This document shows, in pieces, positions 49,484-57,256 of a stretch of 64,000 nt of DNA. The translations under genes were made by a program, and so were the position numbers. Under the pieces are notes generated by a model that saw only the letters and a program-made list of their open reading frames with translations, was not told the origin of the DNA and did no database searches. The stretch's first letter is position 1, and each line of letters starts with the position of its first letter. Where the stretch lies: assembly GCF_900091605.1 (NCBI RefSeq), contig NZ_FMCQ01000003.1, forward strand, positions 184,495-248,494, written 5' to 3'. The stretch comes from Micromonospora tulbaghiae (GTDB lineage Bacteria; Actinomycetota; Actinomycetes; Mycobacteriales; Micromonosporaceae).

Positions 49484-50188
49484 TCACCCCGGCGGTGGGC
49501 CGGCGACCAGCCGCCAGTACTGCCGTTTGCCCTCGTCGCGGACCACGACACCGAGCCGGGCCAGCTCCCCGTGCAGCTCCCGGGTCTCGCTGTCGTGGCC
49601 GCCGTCGAGCGCCCGCTGCCGGGCCCGCAGCAGGGCGTCCGCGCCGGGCGGCAGGTCGGGCAGACCTTTCACCCACCGCCGGTACGCGTCCCGGTGCGGG
49701 TCCTGGCCGGTCCACGGCCAGCCCTGCCGGGTGAACGCCGCGCGCAACCGCTCGGCGTCCAGGTCGGACTTCTCCCGGGCCAGCTCGCCGCCGGCGGTGT
49801 CGAGCAGCACCAGCGCCTTGCCGTCGACGAACACCCCGGCCACGTCGGCGCGGGCCAGGTCCCGGCCGTGCCCGTCGCGGTGCAGCCGTACCGATCGGTG
49901 GCCGACCGTGACGGTCAGCCGCTCGCGGACCGCCACCACCGCCAGGAGCAGGCCGCCGAGCACGCCCACCCCGATACCGATCGGGTACGACAGCTCGTCC
50001 GGCCACCGGGCGAGCAGCTCGAACAGGCCCTGGAACGGAAACCACGCCAGCCCGGCGATCCAGCCGGACAGCGCGGTCAGCCCGGCGGCCAGCCCCGCGC
50101 CGAACAGTGGGAACCCGGCCCAGAACAGCACCAGCTCGCCGCGTCCGCCGTCGACCACGACGTCCTCGCCGGGTTGCCAGGCGGCCAC
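49484..50188 (-). CDS. YqeB-like membrane protein
   Basis: 234 residues from GTG 50188, 2 bp after the permease stop. Two membrane helices (LVLFWAGFPLFGAGLAAG; IGIGVGVLGGLLLAVVAV) with an intervening loop, then a beta-rich cytoplasmic part (LTVTVGHRSVRLHRDG; VAGVFVDGKALVLLD). The C-terminal half (REKSDLDAERLRAAFTRQGW; DPHRDAYRRWVKGLPDLP; LGVVVRDEGKRQYWRLV) matches the pattern I associate with actinobacterial YqeB-family proteins. It appears to be the third gene of the ABC exporter operon. Function is unknown. Confidence 0.75.
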   Translation of the reverse strand: MAAWQPGEDVVVDGGRGELVLFWAGFPLFGAGLAAGLTALSGWIAGLAWFPFQGLFELLARWPDELSYPIGIGVGVLGGLLLAVVAVRERLTVTVGHRSVRLHRDGHGRDLARADVAGVFVDGKALVLLDTAGGELAREKSDLDAERLRAAFTRQGWPWTGQDPHRDAYRRWVKGLPDLPPGADALLRARQRALDGGHDSETRELHGELARLGVVVRDEGKRQYWRLVAGPPPG

Positions 50189-50190
50189 GG

Positions 50191-50976
50191 TCAGGACACC
50201 TCCCGGCGCATGGTGCGGACCAGGCCGGCGGCCAGCGGCAGGAGCACCCAGACGGCCAGCGAGACGCCGAGCCGGCCCCACTGCCCGCCGGTCATCTCGG
50301 CGCCGAGCAGCGGCTCCATGGTGAGCGAGGTGTCCAGCCAGCGGGCCGGCTCACGCAGCGCGGAGATCATCGCGGACAGCAGGCTCCACACGGTGGGCAG
50401 CAGCAGGTAGGCGACGATCGCCAGCGGCGTGTTCAGCAACAGCAGACCGAAACCGGCGCCCATCAACACGTTCGCCACCTGGAACACGGCCGCGTGCGGC
50501 AGCAGTTGCCAGTCGAAGACCCAGGCACCCGCCCCGCCGGTGGCGCCGGCGGCCAGCGTGCCGACGGCGGCGACCGCCAGGCTGACGAGCACCGAGGCGA
50601 GCGCGGCGAGCACCACCGCGGCGAGTTTGGCGACGATCACCCGCTCCCGGCGGGGCACCAGCGCGAACGTGGTGAGCGCGCTGCGCTGCGACCACTCGCC
50701 GGTGATGGAGAGGATGCCGAGCACCGGCAGCAGCAGCCCGACCGGCAGCAGCGACGGCGTGAAGAACGCGGTGAACGTCTGGTCCGGCGCGTCGAGGACG
50801 AACAGCTGCACCACCACGATCACGGCCGCGATCAGGCCGATCGTGATCAGCAACCAGCGTCCGGCCCGGGTGTCGGCGAGCTTGCGCAGCTCCACAGCGG
50901 TCAGCCGGGCCAGCGTCGGCCCGGCGACGGCGGCACCGGGACGCGGCGGCGCGGGGGTGCGGGTGGCGGTGGTCAT
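50191..50976 (-). CDS. ABC transporter permease
   Basis: 261 residues with six hydrophobic helices in an ABC-2/ABC2_membrane layout (LRKLADTRAGRWLLITIGLIAAV; GILSITGEWSQRSALTTFALVPRRERVIVAKL). The ITGEWSQRSALTTF stretch is typical of such permeases in actinobacteria next to a two-component system. Its ATG overlaps the stop of the ATPase gene (4 bp). The pair is divergent from the histidine kinase/regulator at 52005-53908, the usual arrangement of antibiotic- or envelope-stress-responsive exporters. Confidence 0.88.
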   Translation of the reverse strand: MTTATRTPAPPRPGAAVAGPTLARLTAVELRKLADTRAGRWLLITIGLIAAVIVVVQLFVLDAPDQTFTAFFTPSLLPVGLLLPVLGILSITGEWSQRSALTTFALVPRRERVIVAKLAAVVLAALASVLVSLAVAAVGTLAAGATGGAGAWVFDWQLLPHAAVFQVANVLMGAGFGLLLLNTPLAIVAYLLLPTVWSLLSAMISALREPARWLDTSLTMEPLLGAEMTGGQWGRLGVSLAVWVLLPLAAGLVRTMRREVS

Positions 50977-51872
50977 CGGACGGCCTCCTTGGTCGACGCG
51001 CCGGCGGTGAGGGTGAGGAAGAGCTGTTCCAGGCCGCCGCTACCGGCCGGGCGCAGCTCGGTGAGGACCAGCCCGGCGTCCGCCGCGGCCTGACCGACCT
51101 CGCCCGGCTCGGCCCGGACGACGAAGCCGCCGTCGGTGCCGGCGGTGGCCGGCAGCGCGGCCCGCTCCAGCGTCAGGCGCAGGGCGTGCGCGTCGCGCGC
51201 GCGGACGAGCGTGCCGGCACCTGCGAGCAGCTCGTCCTTGCCGCCCTGGGCGACCACCCGGCCGCCGCCGATCACCACCAGCCGGTCGGCCACCGCCTCC
51301 ACCTCGCGCAGCAGGTGCGAGGAGAGCAGCACCGTGCCGCCCCGGTCGGCGAAGTCGCGCAGCAGGCCGCGCATCCAGAAGATCCCCTCCGGGTCGAGGC
51401 CGTTGGCCGGCTCGTCCAGGATCAGGACCCGGGGGTCGCCCAGCAGCGCCAGCGCCAGGCCGAGCCGCTGCCTCATGCCCAGGGAGTACGCGCCGACGCG
51501 GCGCCGGGCGGCGGTGTCGTTCAGCCCTACCTGGTCGAGTGCCGCCGCCACCCGTCCCCGGTCGACGCCCATGGTGCGGGCGGCGAGCGTGAGCGTCTCC
51601 CGCCCGGTCCGCCCGGCGTGCTGCGCCGAGGCGTCGAGCAGCACGCCGATCTCCCGCCCCGGATTCGGCAGCTGCCGGTACGGGCGGCCGCCCACCGTGG
51701 CGCCGCCCGAGGTGGGCGGCGTCATTCCGCAGATCATCCGCATCGTGGTGGACTTACCGGCGCCGTTCGGCCCGAGAAAACCGGTCACCGAGCCCGGTTC
51801 GCACCGGAACGTGACGTCCTCGACGGCGGTGTGCGGGCCGTACCGCTTGGTGAGCTGGTCGACTTCGATCAT
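50973..51872 (-). CDS. ABC transporter ATP-binding protein
   Basis: 299 residues. Walker A GPNGAGKST (34-42), Q-loop at VLLDASAQHAG, signature YSLGMRQRLGLA (~127-138), Walker B PRVLILDEPANGLDP (~148-162), and H-loop VLLSSHLLRE. The signature has SLG in place of SGG. It is of the BcrA/CcmA-like type. Translationally coupled to the permease gene and divergent (132 bp) from the kinase gene at 52005, so it is a likely target of that two-component system. Confidence 0.93.
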   Translation of the reverse strand: MIEVDQLTKRYGPHTAVEDVTFRCEPGSVTGFLGPNGAGKSTTMRMICGMTPPTSGGATVGGRPYRQLPNPGREIGVLLDASAQHAGRTGRETLTLAARTMGVDRGRVAAALDQVGLNDTAARRRVGAYSLGMRQRLGLALALLGDPRVLILDEPANGLDPEGIFWMRGLLRDFADRGGTVLLSSHLLREVEAVADRLVVIGGGRVVAQGGKDELLAGAGTLVRARDAHALRLTLERAALPATAGTDGGFVVRAEPGEVGQAAADAGLVLTELRPAGSGGLEQLFLTLTAGASTKEAVR

Positions 51873-52004
51873 GCCGCCGAGCCTGCCGGGGCCACCCGGT
51901 CACGCGCTGCGGCCGGCGGTCGGCGCCGCCGTCGACCTCGGTTCACCCCAGGCGTCGACTTTGGTAGCTGGCAGCCGGTCCGGACGGCTTCCTAGCATGG
52001 ACTC

Positions 52005-53240
52005 GTGACCAGCGCCGTCGTACCCGATCACCCCTGGCTCCTGCCGGGCTCCCTGGTGCCCGCCCGCGCCCCGCGGCGGACCCCACGGGACTGGTTCGTG
52101 GACAGCGTGCTGTTCGTGGCCTCGCTGCTCTGGGTGCTGATCACGCACGCCGACGTCACCAGCGTCACCCCGGAGTTCGGGCTCAATGCCGGTCCGGCCT
52201 GGCTGGAGGAGGTCGACCTGCTGATCGGCCTGCTGGTCAGCGGTGCGCTCTGGCTGCGCCGGCGCTGGCCGGTCGGGCTGGCGGTGGCCACCGCGCCGCT
52301 CGTGTTCTTCTCGGTCACCTCCGGCGTCGCGTTGCTCGTCATCACGTTCACCGTCCTGGTCCACCGGCCGCTGCCGCTGGGCCTGGCCCTGGTCGGCTGG
52401 AACCTGCTGAGCCTGCCGGTCTACCTCGCCGTCCGGCCCGACCCGACGATGCCGTTCTGGGCCGCCGTGGTCTGGACCGCGCTGCTCATCGGTGTGGTGG
52501 TGGCGTGGGCGCTGTTCGTCCGGGCCCGCCGCCAGCTCGTGCTGTCGCTGCGCGACCGCGCCGAACGGGCCGAGGCCGAACAGCAGCTCCGGCTCGACCA
52601 GGCCCGACAGCTCGAACGCGGCCGGATCGCCCGGGAGATGCACGACGTGCTCGCCCACCGGATCTCCCTGCTCAGCCTGCACGCGGGCGCGCTGGAGTTC
52701 CGGCCGGACGCGCCGCCCGAGGAGGTCGCCCGGGCGGCCGGGGTGATCCGGGCCAGCGCGCACGCCGCGTTGCAGGACCTGCGCGAGGTGATCGGCGTGC
52801 TACGGGCCGAGGTGGGCTCCGAGGCCACGCCCGAACGGCCGCAGCCGACGCTCGGCGACGTGCCCGCGCTCGTCGCCGAGAGCCGCGACGCCGGGGTACG
52901 GGTCGGCGTGGTGGACGAGGTGACCGAGCCGGAGGCGGTGCCCGCGGGCATCGGACGCAGCGCCTACCGGATCGTGCAGGAAGGGCTGACGAACGCCCGC
53001 AAGCACGCGCCCGGCGCGGTGGTGACGGTCCGGCTGGCCGGCGGTCCGGGGGACGGACTGGCGGTGGACATCCACAACCCGTGGCCGGTGGGTGCGCCCG
53101 CCACCGCGATTCCGGGCGCCGGCACCGGGCTGGTCGGGATCGCGGAGCGGGTCACGCTGGCCGGCGGCCGGCTCGAACACGGGCGGGACGCCGACGGCGG
53201 TTTCCGGCTGACCGCCTGGCTGCCCTGGGCGGCCCGGTGA
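52005..53240 (+). CDS. NarL-family sensor histidine kinase
   Basis: 411 residues from GTG 52005. Four to five membrane helices (about 32-52, 78-98, 102-125, 133-150, 155-172), then the HisKA_3 box AREMHDVLAHRISLLSLHAG (His near 211) and a HATPase domain (IVQEGLTNARKHAPGA; GAGTGLVGIAERVTLAGG). Overlaps the response-regulator GTG by 4 bp (GTGA). With the divergent ABC exporter this forms a kinase/regulator/transporter module; an extracellular or membrane-borne antibiotic or envelope-stress signal is inference. Confidence 0.92.
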   Translation: MTSAVVPDHPWLLPGSLVPARAPRRTPRDWFVDSVLFVASLLWVLITHADVTSVTPEFGLNAGPAWLEEVDLLIGLLVSGALWLRRRWPVGLAVATAPLVFFSVTSGVALLVITFTVLVHRPLPLGLALVGWNLLSLPVYLAVRPDPTMPFWAAVVWTALLIGVVVAWALFVRARRQLVLSLRDRAERAEAEQQLRLDQARQLERGRIAREMHDVLAHRISLLSLHAGALEFRPDAPPEEVARAAGVIRASAHAALQDLREVIGVLRAEVGSEATPERPQPTLGDVPALVAESRDAGVRVGVVDEVTEPEAVPAGIGRSAYRIVQEGLTNARKHAPGAVVTVRLAGGPGDGLAVDIHNPWPVGAPATAIPGAGTGLVGIAERVTLAGGRLEHGRDADGGFRLTAWLPWAAR

Positions 53241-53908
53241 GCGGGCCGGTGCGGGTGCTGATCGTCGACGACGACCCGCTGGTCCGGGGCGCGCTGTCGA
53301 TGATCCTCGGCGGCGTGCCCGACCTGGCCGTGGTCGGCGAGGCCACCGACGGAGCCGAGGTGCCCGAGGCCGTCGCCGCGTACGCCCCGGACGTGGTGCT
53401 GATGGACATCCGCATGCCCCGGGTCGACGGGCTGTCCGCCACCGAGGCGCTGCGTGCCACCGCGGACGCGCCCGAGGTGCTGGTGCTCACCACCTTCGAC
53501 GCCGACGAACAGGTGCTGCGGGCGCTGCGCGCCGGGGCGAGCGGCTTCCTGCTCAAGGACACCCCGCCGGCCGAGATCGTGGCCGCGGTGCGGCGGGTCG
53601 CGGCGGGGGAGGCGACGCTGTCCCCGGCGGTGACCCGCAAGCTCATCGCGCACGTCACCGGCACCGCGCCGGTGCCAGGCCCGGACCCGAAGCGGGAGCG
53701 GTCGGTACGGCTGCTCGACGGGCTCTCCGAGCGGGAGCGGGAGGTCGCGGTGCTGCTCGGCCGGGGCCGGACCAACGCGGAGATCTCCGCCGAGCTGTTC
53801 ATGAGCGTGGCGACCGTGAAGGCGTACGTGTCGCGGCTGCTGACGAAGCTCGACCTGAACAACCGCGTGCAGGTGGCCCTGCTGGTCCAGGACGCCGGCC
53901 TGGTCTGA
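53237..53908 (+). CDS. NarL/FixJ-type response regulator
   Basis: 223 residues from GTG 53237. Receiver: acidic pocket DDD (11-13), phospho-acceptor D57 (PDVVLMDIRMP), and K107 (GFLLKDTPP). LuxR-type HTH at ~160-215 (LSEREREVAVLLGRGRTNAE; MSVATVKAYVSRLLTKLDLN). It is coupled to the kinase by GTGA. It is 46% or so alike by eye to the regulator at 8705 in the conserved motifs only; no percentage was computed. Likely target: the divergent ABC operon at 50191-51872. Confidence 0.93.
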   Translation: MSGPVRVLIVDDDPLVRGALSMILGGVPDLAVVGEATDGAEVPEAVAAYAPDVVLMDIRMPRVDGLSATEALRATADAPEVLVLTTFDADEQVLRALRAGASGFLLKDTPPAEIVAAVRRVAAGEATLSPAVTRKLIAHVTGTAPVPGPDPKRERSVRLLDGLSEREREVAVLLGRGRTNAEISAELFMSVATVKAYVSRLLTKLDLNNRVQVALLVQDAGLV

Positions 53909-53917
53909 CGCGCGGAA

Positions 53918-53965
53918 GCTCTCATCCGCGATACTCTCAGTGGTGAGAGTATCGTAGATGAGAGC
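53918..53965. promoter_or_regulatory. Nested inverted repeat upstream of ATPase gene
   Basis: Inner perfect arms cgatactctca (53929-53939) and tgagagtatcg (53944-53954) with a 4-bp spacer; outer perfect arms gctctcatc (53918-53926) and gatgagagc (53957-53965), separated from the inner arms by two unpaired bases. The 48-bp element ends 14 bp before the GTG of the ATPase gene and starts 10 bp after the response-regulator stop. It could be a hairpin terminator for the first gene, an operator, or both. Confidence 0.6.
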
Positions 53966-53978
53966 ATGAGGTTACGGC

Positions 53979-55403
53979 GTGGCCGGTTTCGTGGGCAGGA
54001 CGCGGGAGCTGGCCCGGCTCGACGGCATGTTGGCGCGCGTCGAACGCGGCGGCCGGGCAGGTCGGCCCGGCCGGGCCCTGCTCATGCGAGGACGTCGCCG
54101 GGTGGGCAAGTCCCGCCTCGTGGAGGAGTTCGTCGAGCGCGCGGGCGTACCCCATCTCTTCTTCACCGCCTCGGCCCAACCCAGCCCCGCCGCCGACCTG
54201 CGGCTCTTCGTCGCGGCGGCCGCCGGCTCGACACTTCCCGGAGCGGGTCTGTTCGCCGGGCAGGCACCGGCCACCTGGGACGCGGCACTCACCCTCCTCG
54301 CCGCCGCGCTGCCCGCAGATCAGCCCAGCGTCGTCGTGCTCGACGAGATGCCCTACCTCATCGCCACCGATCCGGGTTTCGAGGGCACCCTCCAGAAGGT
54401 CTTCGACCGGGAGTTGTCCCGTCGCCCGGTCCTGCTGATCTGCGTCGGCTCGGACCTGGCGATGATGGAGGCGCTCAACGACTACGGCCGGCCGTTCCAC
54501 CAGCGCGCGACCGAGATGGTCGTGCCGCCCCTGAGCCCCGGCGACGTGGGCGAGATGCTCGAGCTGCCGCCGGCGGATGCCATCGACGCGTACCTCGTCA
54601 CCGGCGGCCTGCCGCTCGTCCTCGACGACTGGGCCCCCGGCGAGACCGTGCGCGACTACCTCGCCCAGGCCGTCCCGGACCCCACCTCCGCACTGCTCGT
54701 CAGCGGGGAACGGGCCCTCGCCGCCGAGTTTCCGCCGCAGTCCCAGCCGGGCGTGGTGCTGCGCGCCATCGGCTCCGGGGAGCGCACCGCCTCCTCCATC
54801 GCGCGGGCCGCCGGCGGAATCCCGCAGGCGTCGCTGCACCGTGCGCTCCGGCTGCTGACTGACAAGCGGGTCGTGGAGGCCACCCTCCCGCTGTCCACCC
54901 GTCCTTCGCGCGAGACCCGGTACGTGGTCGCCGATCCGTATCTCCGCTTCTGGCTCGCCTTCCTCGACCCCTACCTCGCCGAGATCGAGCGCGGTAGAGG
55001 GGATCTGACACTCGCCCGCATCCACTCGTCCTGGACCTCCTGGCGGGGACGTGCGGTCGAGCCGGTGATCCGGGAGTCGCTGCGCCGGCTGCCGCCGGGG
55101 CACCTGCCGTTCGAGACGGCGGTGGTGGGCGGGTACTGGACGCGTACCAACGATCCCGAGATCGACCTGGTCGGCGGTGACCGAAGCCCGGTGGCCAAGC
55201 GGATCACGTTCGTGGGCTCGGTCAAGTGGCTGGAGAACGGCGCGTTCGACGGTCACGACCTGGCCCGGCTGCTTCACCACCGCGCCCAGCTACCGGGCGC
55301 CGACGACCACACGCCGGTCGTCGCGGTGGTGCGCAGTGGCCGTGCGGTCGACGGTGTCACGGCGCTCGGGCCGGCCGAACTGCTCGCCGCGTGGCGGGAT
55401 TGA
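53979..55403 (+). CDS. Archaeal-ATPase-type AAA protein with DUF234-like C-terminus
   Basis: 474 residues from GTG 53979 (VAGFVGRTRELARLD). Walker A RGRRRVGKSRLVEEF (~37-51), Walker B SVVVLDEMPYLI (~116-127) and sensor-like PVLLICVGSDLAMMEAL. A helical/winged-helix middle (IPQASLHRALRLLTDKRVVE) precedes the C-terminal nuclease-like fold of DUF234 proteins (YWTRTNDPEIDLVGGDRSPV and VGSVKW, with E-D/K of a PD-(D/E)XK type). This is the archaeal ATPase/MNS family, of unknown cell role. An unusual nested palindrome lies directly upstream. A link to DNA or toxin-like action is inference. Confidence 0.85.
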   Translation: MAGFVGRTRELARLDGMLARVERGGRAGRPGRALLMRGRRRVGKSRLVEEFVERAGVPHLFFTASAQPSPAADLRLFVAAAAGSTLPGAGLFAGQAPATWDAALTLLAAALPADQPSVVVLDEMPYLIATDPGFEGTLQKVFDRELSRRPVLLICVGSDLAMMEALNDYGRPFHQRATEMVVPPLSPGDVGEMLELPPADAIDAYLVTGGLPLVLDDWAPGETVRDYLAQAVPDPTSALLVSGERALAAEFPPQSQPGVVLRAIGSGERTASSIARAAGGIPQASLHRALRLLTDKRVVEATLPLSTRPSRETRYVVADPYLRFWLAFLDPYLAEIERGRGDLTLARIHSSWTSWRGRAVEPVIRESLRRLPPGHLPFETAVVGGYWTRTNDPEIDLVGGDRSPVAKRITFVGSVKWLENGAFDGHDLARLLHHRAQLPGADDHTPVVAVVRSGRAVDGVTALGPAELLAAWRD

Positions 55404-55490
55404 ACTGCTGCCGTTTCTCGGCCGTACCAGTGGTCGAGGATGTGGTGCGGCCGTTCCGCCGTACCGCTGCCGAGCTGCGGGAGGCCTGCC

Positions 55491-56036
55491 GTGCGAGTTG
55501 GTGAGCAGTCGACGGACCCCATCGACCAGATCCTGGGCGAGGTGCCGGTACCGGCGCCGTTGACCCCCGAGGACGTCCGCCTCGCGGTCCGGGCGGTGGT
55601 GGTGCACGCTGCCGAGGAGTGGCCCGCGGGGCCGAAGTGCCGCAACGACGGGTCGTCGTTCCCCTGCCGGTTGCATCGCTGGGGCCGGCGCGTGCTGGAG
55701 ACACACGGTCTCAACGACCGTCAGATCGACGCGCTGATCCGGCACGGCAACCCGTTCGTGCACGTGCCGTTCCCGTTCGTGCTGACCGGGCCGTCCGGCG
55801 CCCGTCCGGCCGTCGGGCAGGTCGTCCGTCCCGGCGTACCCGGTCAGGCCGGACGCCCCGTGCCGGGACAGCCGGCACGGGCGGTGCCGGGCCAGACGGC
55901 CCGCCCCGCCGCCGCGGCCCAGGCGGCGCGCGGTCCGGTCCCGCGGGTCGCCGCGCCGCCGGTGCGGCCCGGTCTGCGGCCCGTCGCCGGCCGGCCGGCT
56001 CCCGCCGCCCGGCCCCGCTGGCCCCGGGCGAGCTGA
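55491..56036 (+). CDS. Two-Cys PCRLxRWG-family protein with Pro/Ala-rich tail
   Basis: 181 residues from GTG 55491, chosen because GGGAGG lies 8 bases upstream. The N-terminal ~90 residues hold the family core (EEWPAGPKCRNDGSSFPCRL then HRWGRRVLETHGLNDRQID), shared with the 18249-18479 gene. The C-terminal 80 residues are a low-complexity Pro/Ala/Gly/Arg tail (VPGQAGRPVPGQPARAVPGQ) with VPGQ-type repeats, suggesting a disordered or wall-spanning end. There is no signal peptide. The 3' end carries part of a 59-bp-spaced duplication. Function is unknown. Confidence 0.7.
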   Translation: MRVGEQSTDPIDQILGEVPVPAPLTPEDVRLAVRAVVVHAAEEWPAGPKCRNDGSSFPCRLHRWGRRVLETHGLNDRQIDALIRHGNPFVHVPFPFVLTGPSGARPAVGQVVRPGVPGQAGRPVPGQPARAVPGQTARPAAAAQAARGPVPRVAAPPVRPGLRPVAGRPAPAARPRWPRAS

Positions 56037-56115
56037 CTCCCGCCGCCCGGTTCCGGGCGGACCGCCCCCGGGCCCGCCCGGCCCGGGTGAGCTGACGCCC
56101 GGCGCCCGGTTCCGG
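56030..56115. repeat. 59-bp-spaced direct duplication at a gene end
   Basis: The 27-bp sequence starting gagctgactcccgccgcc at 56030 recurs starting gagctgacgcccggcgcc at 56089 with few changes, both ending in cccggttccgg. The first copy contains the TGA of the 55491 gene. It looks like a local duplication of the gene's 3' end. Confidence 0.55.
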
Positions 56116-56219
56116 TCGCGTCGACGCCCCGTCGCGGAGCGGCGTCGGTCGTGCCGGAGCATGCCGACGGCGGCCCGGCCGGGGAGCCCCCACCCCCGTG
56201 CCGGGCCGCCGTCACCGTG

Positions 56220-56999
56220 TCACTTGACGCCGCAGTCCGGCGCGGACCAGCCCTTCGTGTTCGGCGCCTTGTCCTTGTTGTTCTCCCGCCGCGAGTCCAC
56301 GTGCGTGTGGTCGTCGTGGTCGGGGTAGCCGGGCCCGTAGATGCCGCTGAAGCCCTGGTCACGGGCGGATCGGGCGACGTCGCAGAGGCTGCGGTGCTTG
56401 GCGATCAGGTCGGCCGCGGTGCCGTAGAGGTGCTGGCTGTCCGCGGCGCCGCCGACCTGCCGGTTGCAGGCGATGCTGCGGAACCCGCTGGTCACGTAGA
56501 GCGGCTTGTCGCCGAGGCTGCGCCGCAGCGCCTCCAGCTTCCACATGGTGCGCAGCGCGTTCTCCCGGGTGGCCGACGAGGAGAGCGGACCCCCGGCCCA
56601 CCCGCCCTTGCCGCAGCCGTTGTCCAGCTCGGCGTAGCTGAAGTGCTTGGGCGTGCAGTCGCTGTCCTTCTGCAGGTCGTAGATCTTGGCGAACGTCTGC
56701 GGTCCGGCCACGCCGTCGGCGCGCAGCCCGTACGCGGCCTGGAAGCGCTTGACAGCGGCGGCCGTCTCCGGGCCGTACACACCGTCGACCCGGACGATCC
56801 CGCCGTACCCGGCCCAGCCGGCCACCCGGATCTGGAGCTGCCGGACCTCGGCGCCGGAGCTTCCCTGGGACAGCGTCCGGTTCCAGGTGTAGCAGCCGTC
56901 GGCGTGCGCCGGCGGCGCGGCCACGACTGTCGCCACGGCGGCCCCGGGCAGGGCCAGCGCGAACGCGACCGCCGCCCGCTTCAGGGTGTTGACGCGCAC
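56220..56999 (-). CDS. Secreted M15-type peptidase with peptidoglycan-binding domain
   Basis: 259 residues from GTG 56999 (GGGAGG 6-7 bases upstream). Signal peptide to about residue 33 (PPAHADG). A PG-binding-1-like domain spans ~40-110 (SSGAEVRQLQIRVAGW; VRVDGVYGPETAAAVKRFQ). The catalytic part has the M15 zinc residues in SQHLYGTAADL (His, Asp) and DHDDHTHVDS (Asp/His), with SGFRS before. It should cleave D-Ala-D-Ala-type or cross-linking bonds in the cell wall. A structured leader precedes the gene. It has four or more cysteines, probably in disulfides. Confidence 0.9.
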   Translation of the reverse strand: MRVNTLKRAAVAFALALPGAAVATVVAAPPAHADGCYTWNRTLSQGSSGAEVRQLQIRVAGWAGYGGIVRVDGVYGPETAAAVKRFQAAYGLRADGVAGPQTFAKIYDLQKDSDCTPKHFSYAELDNGCGKGGWAGGPLSSSATRENALRTMWKLEALRRSLGDKPLYVTSGFRSIACNRQVGGAADSQHLYGTAADLIAKHRSLCDVARSARDQGFSGIYGPGYPDHDDHTHVDSRRENNKDKAPNTKGWSAPDCGVK

Positions 57000-57007
57000 A
57001 GAGTCCT

Positions 57008-57127
57008 CCCGATGTCAGAGCGGAACTGGGATTCGACGGGCACATCGACCGGTACGTCCCGTCTCTCTCACCGTGACAGGTGAGAGGATTCTTCGTGGTG
57101 ATTAGCCGAAATTGTTCTCACATCGGG
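57008..57127 (-). promoter_or_regulatory. Structured 5' leader of the M15 peptidase gene (riboswitch candidate)
   Basis: In the transcript, an 8-bp closing stem is formed by the ends of this 120-nt segment (cccgatgt at 57008-57015 with acatcggg at 57120-57127 on the + strand). Inside are two hairpins: gacggg/cccgtc (57035-57040 with 57058-57063) and ctctcacc/ggtgagag (57065-57072 with 57079-57086). The 3' side of the closing stem abuts and partly covers the GGGAGG ribosome site. This geometry would allow ligand- or condition-controlled translation. I could not match it to a named class; ydaO-type riboswitches are known upstream of some cell-wall hydrolases. Confidence 0.45.
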
Positions 57128-57256
57128 CGTTTGCTGGGCATCAGCTGTGAATACTGCCCGTTTGCGTACGTGCCGCCGGGTGTCGCCCGTCGGAGGTGAG
57201 CGGTAACGTCTGCTCCCGGACCCGGGCGACGACCTCGACGGGCGGGGAGGTGGGCG

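Noticed and set aside
57008..57127. Direct call as a c-di-AMP (ydaO) riboswitch
   Set aside because: The stems are visible but the conserved ydaO core could not be recognised by eye; kept only as a structured leader.
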